Assembly: GCA_025331565.1 (NCBI GenBank)
Contig: JAFREQ010000121.1
Location: 556,001 to 620,000 of the forward strand
Direction: 5' to 3'
DNA length: 64,000 nt
From: Holacanthus passer
Lineage: Eukaryota; Chordata; Actinopteri; Pomacanthidae
Shown here: positions 43,726 to 53,688 of the stretch, in pieces
How positions within the stretch are numbered: position 1 is the first letter of the stretch
Layout: each line of letters begins with the position of its first letter
Program-made: the position numbers and the translations under genes
Notes under the pieces: model-generated
Database searches by the model: none
What the model saw: only the letters and a program-made list of their open reading frames with translations
Told to the model about the DNA's origin: nothing

Positions 43726-46639
43726 CGAGTTTTGTTGTTTTGATAAGTTTTTATTTATTGTAACTCGCAAACTGTCAGCAGTGACTGTGTGACACAAAGA
43801 AAAACATGAATACGAATAAATATACAGAATTTTAGTGTTGAATAAGAAAAACAAAACACATTTTAAACAATTCCCATTAAATTTTAACAGACTAGGATAG
43901 AAAATATATAAATCAAATATGTAATCCATAATAAGATTGAGAAAATTAAATAATTACCACAAAATACTCTGATTGACTTTGACTCTAAAAAACAAAAAAC
44001 TAAGAATTCCTTCATCATGACTTTGAGTTTAAATGAAAAAGCTTTGATTCTTCCTGAAGTTCAGGTGAAGCCTGAAACACCTGCAGCTGCTGCTTTTATC
44101 CTCTAGAGGTCAGTCTGAGTCAAAATACATCTCACAGGCTGCAGACTCATGTTTTCAGTTCAATTCAAGTCAATTTTATTTGTACAGCAATTTTGTTTGT
44201 CACCTCAGTTCTGATTTTATTCAGACAAACAGCATCAAATCAAGACAAGAATAAATCCTTCACTTTTACTCATCTACTACTCACAAGCATCATGATAAAA
44301 GCTCTTCATCAAATTTTAAAATGCTCTTAAATTGAAGAGAGCAGCAGAGGCCTCTCAAGCCCATTTCTATTTCATTATTACTCTGTCTGCAAAATGAATG
44401 AGGTAAATTCCTCTTATCATATGTTTTCTGTGCTCTTCCTCATCTACTGGCAGCAAAATTCTCTCCCTCCAATTTTCCTTATGTTTTCACTGCAGCAAAT
44501 TTCCTATTATTTCATTCCTATTTGTCTACTTATCTTAATTAATATTGTAGTTTGTTATCAATTTTAAATGTTAATTGCTACTGAAGAAGACCTCACACAA
44601 CTAAAATGAACTTCTAAAAACATTCTGAGATGTTACAGCTCAAAACATCTTTCATAGTGTTACTCTGTGTAACTCACACTCTGTCATTCCCACATTAAGA
44701 AACTAAAATATATGATCATTATACAAGACGGTCATTAACCTCAACACTGAGCAGCCTCAAGTACAGACCCAACAAAATGGATAATGGATAACAGCTCTGA
44801 GCATCAAAGAGACTCCAAATATATTCACAAATGTTAACTAAGTAATAAATATGTATATGAAATATATATGAATTCTTGTGAAGCTACATCAACCAAATAT
44901 GACTTAATGTCGTATAATCTTTAAAGTTAGAAACTTCACTGGTTGTGAGTCTCCATCTTTTAACATAGAATTTGTCTCTAAACTATGTTAAGAAGCAACT
45001 TTAGTTTGTAAGTAAGTAAGTTTAGTAGTAAAAATAACACATTTATTTGTTTTATTTATTTTATAAATGTGTAAATCAATAAACTCTTTCAAGACAGGAT
45101 GTCATGCTAATTGCAGTTAACTCAACTAACGATGATGCTGTTCAGTTGTTTTCTTTATTCCTGGTTTGGTTAAGAGGCCTTTTAGCTGTTGCAGCTCTGG
45201 ACGGTTCAGGTCACGCCGTCCTCATCGATGAGCAGCTGAAGACTCTGAGGGAGGATGAGGATCGTCTCCGAGTTTGGTCGACAGAGTGAGTTTCCAGGAG
45301 GAGCAATCACCGGGCGACGGATGCTGATCAATAACTCTATCAACCCTCGGCCTGATACGAGCCGCTGTCGTCATCCTGCACAGCAAAACAGCGAACGTCT
45401 TTCTTAATGCACCTTTAATGCACCGTGGTGCTTTCATTGATCTGTGCAGGGAAATCCACTTTCTGCAGACGGAGACACGAGCCACAAAGAGCAGCAGCTC
45501 TGGAGTCAGTAACATATTGATTTCTGGATTTGAAGCAGTGCATCAATTCTGATTGATACATTCTGGGATTTCAAAGCTTTTTTGAAAGTGATTTCATTCA
45601 TACTCTGACTGATTTAAAATATCGTGACCTATGTTATTGAAGTAGTAAATCAAACAAACATGGAACAGGACATAGATTGAACCTGCTGGATGTTTAAACC
45701 AAGCTCCATGTTGTAGCCTTTATATTCTGCAGATCTCATGATCAAAGTGTCAAGCAGCAACATGGAGTCGTGGATCATAGAGACACTGTGTCTGTAGTAT
45801 TCTTATAACGTTCATATGATCATTCAGTCGTGTCTGTGCTAAAACAGACCTCAGACCAAGACACCAGTAAGACAAGATATTTTAGGGGAGAAATAACTAC
45901 AGATATAGTTTTAACTACAGGGTTCAGTTTAGTATTAAGTTGGGTTTGGATTCTGACCCCTGTTAAAAATAAACAAATAGGAGCTGATGTCCCAAAGTGG
46001 CAGCCATGGAGACGATCAACCCTTTAATGCAGGTAAAACTATTTCAATTGTCTGTGAAAGTTTTGGGAAGGACAAAACTCTTATAACTCAACTAACTAAC
46101 TAACTAAATCCAACAATGACAGAAACATAGCAACAGTTCCATAACTCTGAAACCTGCTTGATGAAATAAACTCCAGGTCAACTTACTGGCTTTTTCCAGG
46201 AGCTTTCAATCACATTTCAGTTATAAACCTCAGTTATCTCAATAACAAGCTGGAAAACTGACCTTGAGTTTAGATTGTACTTTGTTCATATGCTCAGCTA
46301 AATGTTTATCTTCCACTGTTCTGCACAACTTTTAAGAACTTATGTCTTTTAATCAAGTTGTTTCATTAGCATTTAGCAGCTACTAGCCTAGCATTGAGCC
46401 AAATTTTAATGATTTTTTTATACTTCAATCATTAAACCTCAGTTAAAATACTGAACGGATTATAATTAGACTTTATTCCAGCTCTGTATCTTATAAGATG
46501 TTGATTTAATTGAGAATATTGACAGATTTATTGTGTTTTAGCTTTTTTAGCCGAACACACTGTGAAGCTAGCTGTTAGCTTAAAACCGATGTAGCTGTGA
46601 TGAGATTCTGTTTCCTGTTCTGTGTTTTATTAAACGTTA
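43726..46639. other. Intergenic region between divergent nop16 and grk6
   Basis: Very AT-rich from 43900 to 45100. One exon-like segment (45195-45285) stands out for its GC content and splice-like borders. The remaining sequence has no recognisable gene or repeat. Confidence 0.6.
45195..45285 (+). other. Unassigned exon-like segment
   Basis: 91 bases flanked by a pyrimidine-bearing acceptor (ccttttagctgttgcag) and a good donor (aga/gtgagt). One frame is open and encodes LDGSGHAVLIDEQLKTLRED then EDRLRVWST, a charged helix-like peptide. I do not recognise the protein. It might be an alternative or non-coding exon, a fragment of a lost gene, or chance. Confidence 0.25.
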
Positions 46640-46899
46640 TTTTAAAGCTAAAGTTCCTGCTCTGACAGCAGCTTCAGGGCGGAGAGAGGAGGAGGAGGAG
46701 GAGGAGGGGGGGGGGGAGGGGGCGGAGGAGGTGCGGACTGTCGCCGGACTGCGCGGCAGCACTGACGGGCTCTGAGTGTTTCCTCCTCGGCTGGGCGGAG
46801 GGAGGAGGCGGTGGACGGACAGACCGAGAAGAAGCCGCCAGGTTCGGGGGGGAGGAGGACCAGGACCTCCGTCTGCTGCCGGAGCCAGACAGCCTCGAC
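46640..46899 (+). promoter_or_regulatory. grk6: grk6 promoter and 5' leader
   Basis: GC-rich sequence with CpGs. From 46679 to 46731 it is an almost pure purine tract: GGA repeats, a run of about ten G, then GAGGGGGCGGAGG, which could fold as a G-quadruplex in DNA or in the leader RNA. The GC-rich stretch continues to the start codon (G at -3, G at +4, strong context). No TATA box. Confidence 0.55.
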
Positions 46900-46951
46900 A
46901 TGGAGCTGGAGAACATCGTGGCCAACACGGTGCTGCTCAAAGCACGGGAAG
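46900..46951 (+). CDS. grk6: grk6 coding exon 1
   Basis: 17 codons plus one base, donor gtaagg. The start codon is fixed by the invariant N-terminus of the GRK4/5/6 group. Confidence 0.92.
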
Positions 46952-49900
46952 GTAAGGATGGAGGCGGCGGGCTGACAGCTCCTCTCCCCCGGTGCAGCGG
47001 CCGCACAGATGCCCCGGACACGGGGGGCATGAACGGTCGCTGCTGTTCCTCCTGGCCGGTGATCAGGTCCGATGATCCGAGCAGGACGTTTCCGAAAACA
47101 GGCGGCGCTCTCGCGAGTGGATTGAACCACGTACAGAACTCTATTCGCAGCGTTAGCAATTTAAAGTTGTCTGGATGATCCGTGATCTTGCATTTGTGCT
47201 TCAACTTATCTGGAGACTATGACCAAATATTTAGCAAACAGTGATCAAATCGGCGTGGAAATCGTTTTAGTAAATTGATTTACTTCTGTAAAATATCAGC
47301 CCTGCTTGTGACGATGCTCACTATAAAGTGTCAGTAACACTGTAGTAATAAGCTAACATCCTCCACAGTGAGGTCTGGTGAAGCAAGACCAGGCAGATAT
47401 AGTTTCATATGTATTGTTCATGAGTGTGAGCCGAACTGAAGAGCAGCTGGTAAAACGTTGTCACTGTTGTTGTGTTGTGTTTAAAGTGAACGGACACAGT
47501 TGTATTGATAGGGCGCGTAAAATTGGCAGATTCTCAACAGGAGTCTGGTTTGGCTGTGGCGGAGGAAGAGGTCCGGAAGCGGCTGCAGCTGTGAAATGTG
47601 GCTGCAGCGACACTTCGGGTTTCCCTCTCTGATGTTGCAGCATCGTCCTCACGTTTGCGAAACAGGATGTTGAGGCACAGCAGCTCTGCTCTGTTCTGGG
47701 TGTTTGTGCAAAGACTTGCAATTTATGGTTGTAGTGTTTCAGTCCCCCTGTTAAAATGCTTCTTATTTGCAATCTGGACTGTGGAGCTTGTGATTTTTTT
47801 GCTCATAAGATCCAGTGAAGTCCCTGCAGGTTAAATCAAGATCAGCTAAAATACAAGTAAAGCGGAACAAATGTAACATCTTCCAGACAGAGGATCAGTG
47901 TGCCGGTGGCTCCTGAGCCTGATGAACCCTCTCCAGTAGTTCCAGTATAAATTGTAAACAGACATCTTATTGTGAACAATGGAAACACCATCAGAGCCTT
48001 CTGTTATTGTTATTCTAAACAGGAGACAAAGGTTGCGGTGACTCGTCGCCAACATAATCCTGATGCCATCTGCAGAGGGACACGAGAAGATGAGTGTCAT
48101 GATCCCTCAATGGGAGCTTATCTGCTCAATTCAGCTTATCTGTTGCGCTCGTAGAGGAGCGGGACTCGAGTCTCTGCGCTGGCACACAGCTGCCCAGCTG
48201 AGGTGTCCTTGAGTGAGGCACCTTGACTCCCAGCACCGGCCGGCCTTGACCTCTGACCTCTCTGGTGTCAGACAAGATGTTCCTCTATCATTGGGAAACA
48301 AAAAGTGTAGCAGGTTGTAGAAAGGTTGCTTGAAAGTCATCTGCAGAGGGCAGTCAGAAGATGAGTGTCATGATCTCATAGTATAATTCATCACAATTAA
48401 TTATTCTTGCACTACTATAACTATACTTCATCACTTCCTCTGAGATTGTTAAGTTTTGGTGTGACGAGGAGTGGGGTTCGAATGGAAATCTCATGGAAGG
48501 GGTCGTGTCCGGGATTGCCAAAAAGCCACAGGGACAGGCAGACAGAAAGCACAAACATGAACTATAAACAGGAGACTGAAGCCTTGATGCAACAGAGAGC
48601 AGAGCCAAAAAAGACATGAGCACAAACACACATGAGAGAAAGAACAATCTGGCAAAGTGAGAGTGAAGTGGAGTGTCTTATATAAAGTGCTGATTGGTGA
48701 CTGAAAACAGCTGAGTGCACAGGTGAGATGATGAGGTGGGAGTGGCCGGCAGGGAGGTGTGGCAGATGTAGAGTGAATGGAAAAAATACTGGAGGTGGAG
48801 TGATAGACTGCAGAGATGTGACATTTTGGTACAAATGTATATAAATATATATTTTAATAAAGTTCTTGCTTTTTGGATCTAAAAAACCCTGACATTTAGA
48901 TTCCACAGTTCTGTTGTTTGTGGAAGGAAGAAAATGTGGTTTGCAAACAGGAAAATTAGTCTAAAATTGGAAGAAAGGCCTTTTAGAAGGTGTTAAAGAT
49001 TTTGGGTGGATTTTTCCTTTATAGCAGGCAACATTAGGCAACTTCCCATGTTCATGACTGAATCAGCAGGGAGAGAGGAAACAGTTTGAACATCAGAAAA
49101 TCATGTAGTGTGACGCCAGTATTGCGCATGAATGTGAAGTAAAGCAAAGGGATGAGAGAGGCAGTGGGCGTCATTCTGGACGATCCATCGTTCTCTGGAG
49201 AGTTTAATGAAGAAAGAGAGGCTTCACTTTGATTTCTTCATTAAACTCTCAAAACTGTGTCCAGTTACAAAAGAGGAACATGTTCATCTGGGTCGCTTTC
49301 AATTATTACTGTGTATTCACCACAATTGAACTCTCTAATGGGAGCTTTCCCCTGGTTTTTGCCTGTCAGGCAACACAGAGACTCCTCTCCTAGCCCTTGA
49401 TCGGTGGTTGCACCTGCGGTTGAAAGGTAGATCTGCAGACTCGCACTGTGATCCAAAGAGTCTTTGTAAACTAGCTGATAATGAGCAGAGGTTCTTGTGT
49501 TTCTGTCAGGCTTTTTGTGCTCACTTTTTTACCTTGGTTTTAAGGAGGGCAGGTTTTTGTTTTTGTTTTACCCCCGGCAGGGAGAGCGACAGAGTTTAAT
49601 CTTCTGTCAGGTGAAGTGACTTGTGTCTTTCATAGACGTCACGATCAGGTGCTCCAAACACAGGACAGCAGGAGAGCTCCACTCTGTCACGTTCATCTTG
49701 GCTGAGCTCGTTGACGGCACCTGCTCACAGTCTGACAAATGAGCTGAATAATTGATCAGCCGGTCAACAGGAAAATCCAAAACTCTCCTGCATGATTTGA
49801 GAAATGTTAAGATGTCACATCATGGTCAATATTTTGTTGTGGTGGTTGATGAACATAATATAAACTGAAATATGGAGTAGTATATACAGTCTCTGTTTCC

Positions 49901-52900
49901 AGCTCCTAAAATGTGAGGATTTGCTGCCCGTTCAGGGTTTCTTGACATTTGAAGACGTGACCTTGTGAGAAATGAATAATTTAACAATTGAACATCAGTA
50001 GTGACAATCATGAGTTGCCGCCTGACTGTGTTCAACTATCTCACATTCAAAAATCAGCTGATGTGTCTTTATGCTTCAGGAAAGAAAAAAAACTATTCAT
50101 AGAGCATTTGATGTTTCTGTCTGTGGAGACAGGAGAGGGCAGAGGTGATAGATCTCCAGACTGGGTCCAAACCACACACACGTCACATTTACAGGATGCA
50201 GGCTTTAGACCACTGACCCCCGCAACAGTGTTAGCAATGTTTTTCAATGAAAAGTAGTCAGAGCCTGCTTGAAAAGACACTTTTACATATATGCAAGATT
50301 TTTAAAAAAGAAAGTTATTTTTATTTTTCAAGTTACCATCATCTCATCAATGTGCATCTGAATTTACCACTAATTTTAAATACTTTTTATTTTGTTGTAA
50401 CTGAAGTGTCATGAATTGACAGGAGCCGCAAACTGAGAAATAATCCAATTTATTTAGTAAAGATAAATCAAGACATGAAAATGTTTTGAGAAGAAAGGAA
50501 GGAGAGCAGAAGGATGGGACAGCAGAGGTGCCAGGAGCAGATGGAAAAGAATAAGATATATATATTCAAGAGTCACGAGTAAAAGAGGAGGAAAGTGACC
50601 GGGAGTAGATCAAATAGCACATGTTAAAGAAATCTCATGTGTTTTGAGTAAATGTTCTTCTTTTGGCCTCATTTTCAGTTCAGGGTCTTGAAGACCACAT
50701 TTACTCATCATCATTTGCAGTTAGCGCAGCCCAGATTTTTCTGTCATGGATTCAAATGTCAGATCTCGTCAACTAAACCGTCATTTGGTGAACGCTGCTC
50801 CGACACAGTATGATATAGATAGGTTTCAAGATGAGTAATTCTGTTGACATCAGACATTTTTGCCTCATTTTTAAGTGACAGGGGTGAAAAGTTGTCATCC
50901 TCAACATTTGTTGTGTTACGGTTTCAGAATGAAGACAGTTTCGAACAGGATGTAGGCTACAGGACATCACATTTTTAGGCCTTCGATTATGTCAAAATGT
51001 CCAACGTGAATTTGCTGCTTTTACAATATAGGAATATGATGAAGTCTTTGAGTTTTGGACTGTTGGTCAAACACATAGCAATAATTGATCATGAAAATAG
51101 TCGTTAGTTGTAGCCCCACATGTTTGTGATCCTCAGGGGTTCACACCATGAACTTTAATGAGTAACGCTGAATGTAAACTGTTTGCTTAGCGTAGAACTC
51201 CACAGGACGTCTTTAAGTATCGATATGCTAAGAGACATGTTTATGTGCTGCTGCATGGTTTTATTAAGGCCCTGCGGTTATCTCATGTCAGGCTGAACTT
51301 CAGTGTCTTAGATACTTTATCATGTCACAGACTGGTGGTTAATTGACCTTCCTCCAGAACAACAAGCTGAGAAGTCACCTTTGACCTTCACTGTCATAAA
51401 GCTTCTTCTCTCTTTCTGCCAGGATACATGTGGGATGATTTCTTCCTTCGTGACTCAAAGCTAATTGACTGCTCTCAGTCTTAATTATGTACATTTATGA
51501 TTTTGAGAGAATCAGAGTTTCAGTGCCTTCCTGCCTCACTGACAGTCTGTGTTCTCATGCTGTTTGTCTTGATTTACATTTCTGCTAATGCACAGAACGG
51601 ACGTGAGGGATCTCTGTGTTATCAGTCAGTTCATTGGTAATTCCATGGCTGATGTTATCATCTGTTTCCTGGACACAAACAAAACATCTTGTTTGCATTG
51701 TATCTATGACAATAATCCATTTTTACCGGGGAATGTCTGAGTAGCAGCTGCCTTGCAGTATTTGAATAGCAAATCCCGATGCATGGTATTGACTTTCTCC
51801 TCGTCACTGAGTCTGCTGCTGTATTCACAACAGCCCTCTGTTATCAGTAAATACATCTGCAGCTTCTACACTGTTTCACATTTTTTGATCCTGGAGCATT
51901 ACGAATCCATCAGGCCCCCAGAAATTTCATAGCACCACCATGTGTAATGTGCCTCTTGATGAGATCTGAAGGATATTTATGGAGAGCAAGGGGGAAACTT
52001 GGAGTTGGAGTGAGGAGGACATGTCTCACATGTGTCTCTTTTACATTTTTACATGTCACTTTTGAAGCAACCTCTGACTCCAGCTGCTGATAAAAGTGTT
52101 GACATACAGATTAGGGCTGCGACTAACGATGATTTTCATCATTGTTTCATTTCACAATTAATCAATTAATCATTTAGTCATATAATGTGAAAAATCCTCA
52201 TCACAACTTCCCTGAGCCAAAAGTGACGTCTTTAAACTGCTTCTTTTGTCCAACCAACAGTCCGAAACCTTCATTTACAATCATGAATAACAAAGAAAAG
52301 CAGCAAATCCTCACATTTAAGAAGCAAAAGTTTGACATTTTTGCTTGAAAAATGACTGAAAGGATGAATTGATTCAATCAATGATCAAAAAGTTGGCAAT
52401 TAACTTTCTTTCCAACAATTAATTGATTAATTGACCAATCACACTTCCATTCTGTCAATCATTATCCTGTTGCTTGGTCTTTAAAATGTCAGTAAATGAT
52501 GAAAGATGTCACACAAGTTCAATGTGATGTCTTCAAATGTCTTGTGTTATTAATTTCACAATGATCTAAAACACGTCACGTTTGAGAAACTCAGACCAGA
52601 GAGTGTTTTGCATTTCTGCTTAATAAATGACTTAAGTGATTACTGGATGAAAAAATGTTCAGGCACCTAATGATTTATTTCACAAGAAGAACATGAACTT
52701 GCAGGGACTTGCATGAGGTTTGAATGTGACACAGCGAGCGTCGTGTCGGCTCTTGTTCTCGTTGCCGTGTGGTGAATGAAGCTGCATCGCGGCGGAGTGG
52801 ATCACCGGCTGCCTCAGAGCACAGGAACTTCCTCCGGCTTCTCTTTGCGCTTTGTTCTGATTGCTCGAGGGACGTTCGCTCTTTGTGTTCACTGTGCGCT

Positions 52901-53688
52901 TTCTCAAGATACTGTGCAAGCCTGCACCCAAGCATGCTCTGCTATACTTGTGAGGACATTTTGTTGATTCCCTGGAGGCAGAACATAACTTCAAACTAGT
53001 TGTAATTCTAAACTTGAGATCAAGTCTTTGCCCAAAAGCTAATAGTTAACCTTGTGGGGACGTCATTGTCCAACGATTAGAGGTGAGTCCTCACAAGTCA
53101 CTGTGAACATGTTGTTGACCCTGTCAGTGATGGAAAGTAACTAAGTAGTTACTCAAGTACTGTACAGTACTTTTACTTGTACTTTACTTAGGTATTTCCT
53201 CTTTATGCTACTCTATGTATCGACTCCAATACAATTCAGAAGCAATAATGTGCTTTTTACTTCTAGTTAGAACTTTGCATCCACAACTTTTACTTTTAAT
53301 TATTATTTATGCTTTTGCTACTTTATTTAAGTAACACTTTTGAATACTTTCTCTGACCTCAGTACTTATGCCAGCCAAATAACAGAACTAAACCAATCAG
53401 CATCATCACCTGACGATTAACGTAATTTCATACATATTCACAGTAAAGGTGAGCAGGTCTGTCAGCTACACTGTCGGGGAGTTACACATCTAACCACCAG
53501 ACATCATCCACTTCTTCTGTGCTTTTTTTTTCTCACCAAAGCAAACATCCTTCTTGGGCTTGAGTTTTAAACCCAAACTGTTTGTTTTACAGGAGGCGGT
53601 GGGAACAGAAAAGGAAAAAGCAAGAAATGGAAGCAGCTGCTCCAGTTCCCCCACATAAGTTTGTGTGAAGAGCTGCGACAAACCACAG
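46900..53688 (+). CDS. grk6: grk6, 5' part: coding exons 1-2 joined 46900-46951, 53593-53688
   Basis: G-protein-coupled receptor kinase of the GRK4/5/6 group, which phosphorylates activated receptors at the plasma membrane. The two exons give 49 codons plus one base. Residues 1-18 (MELENIVANTVLLKAREG) are the N-terminal helix that docks on receptors, identical in GRK5 and GRK6. The following GGGGNRKGKSKKWKQ is the basic phosphoinositide-binding stretch, and LLQFPHISLCEELRQTT begins the RGS-homology domain. QLLQFPHIS and CEELR favour GRK6 over GRK5 (EILKFPHIS, CEDLR), and the arl10/nop16 neighbourhood fits GRK6 at human 5q35. The kinase domain and C-terminal membrane-targeting tail are beyond the right edge; more than 10 kb of intron 2 follows. 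Confidence 0.88.
48131..48225 (+). mobile_element. SINE-like fragment
   Basis: A B-box-like gggactcgagtct (48161-48173) precedes gtgtccttgagtgaggcacc (48203-48222), a motif of the tgtccttgagcaag type found in teleost SINEs. Truncated or diverged. Confidence 0.4.
48247..48259 (-). promoter_or_regulatory. Perfect DR1 nuclear-receptor element
   Basis: The plus strand reads tgacctctgacct: two TGACCT half-sites with a one-base spacer. It lies in grk6 intron 1 between the two 38-base direct repeats and next to the SINE-like fragment. Confidence 0.4.
48376..48830 (-). mobile_element. Probable LTR-retroelement remnant (non-coding)
   Basis: Read on the minus strand, 48790-48600 runs ccacacctccctgccggcca, then an acctgtgcactcagctg region, a TATA-like ctttatataag (48682-48692) and tttgccagattgttctttc. 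This layout resembles fish LTR promoters as I remember them. No gag or pol coding sequence is present, so at most a solo or partial LTR. Boundaries are approximate. Confidence 0.4.
51035..51118 (-). repeat. Dispersed repeat family A, fragment
   Basis: gtctttgagttttggactgt, then ttggtcaaacac, and ending aatagtcgttagttgtagcc, the reverse complement of the ggctacaactaacgatt start seen in full copies. Confidence 0.55.
52111..52442 (+). repeat. Dispersed repeat family A, most complete copy
   Basis: Starts ttagggctgcgactaacgat and has AATTAATCAATTAATCATT near the left end and AATTAATTGATTAATTG at the right end, so the ends are inverted repeats of each other. The interior has agtgacgtctttaaactgct, gtccaaccaacagtccgaaa and cacatttaagaagc. 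I know this element as abundant in percomorph fish but cannot assign it a database name. It has no coding sequence. Confidence 0.7.
53128..53360 (+). repeat. Dispersed repeat family B, copy 3
   Basis: Starts gtgatggaaagtaactaagt, continues actgtacagtacttttactt and tgctttttacttctag: the left part of the same family as 17225-17980. Confidence 0.6.
53593..53688 (+). CDS. grk6: grk6 coding exon 2
   Basis: Acceptor tttgttttacag, donor gtaaga; phase 1 at both ends. Encodes the poly-Gly/basic stretch and the start of the RGS-homology domain. Confidence 0.9.

Larger units (their letters stand above)
46952..53592 (+). other. grk6: grk6 intron 1
   Basis: 6.6 kb. Contains a 38-base direct repeat (48067-48104 and 48338-48375), a SINE-like fragment, a perfect DR1 (48247-48259), a probable LTR remnant (48376-48830), family A repeats (51035-51118 and 52111-52442) and a family B copy (53128-53360). 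A GC-richer patch with CpGs occurs at 52735-52900. No exon is supported. Confidence 0.65.

Noticed and set aside
43429..43929. 166-aa minus-strand open frame overlapping nop16 exon 1
   Set aside because: It runs through nop16 exon 1 in a different frame; the phase-consistent MPKAKK frame is the real gene.
43726..46639. higd2a or cltb, neighbours of NOP16 in human
   Set aside because: No segment resembles either protein.
46648..47204. Two overlapping minus-strand open frames with long Pro runs, antisense to grk6 exon 1
   Set aside because: Produced by the GGA/G purine tract in the grk6 leader; the real exon is on the other strand.
48460..48490. tRNA-like ggttcgaat
   Set aside because: No cloverleaf can be drawn around it; it lies in the LTR-like remnant.
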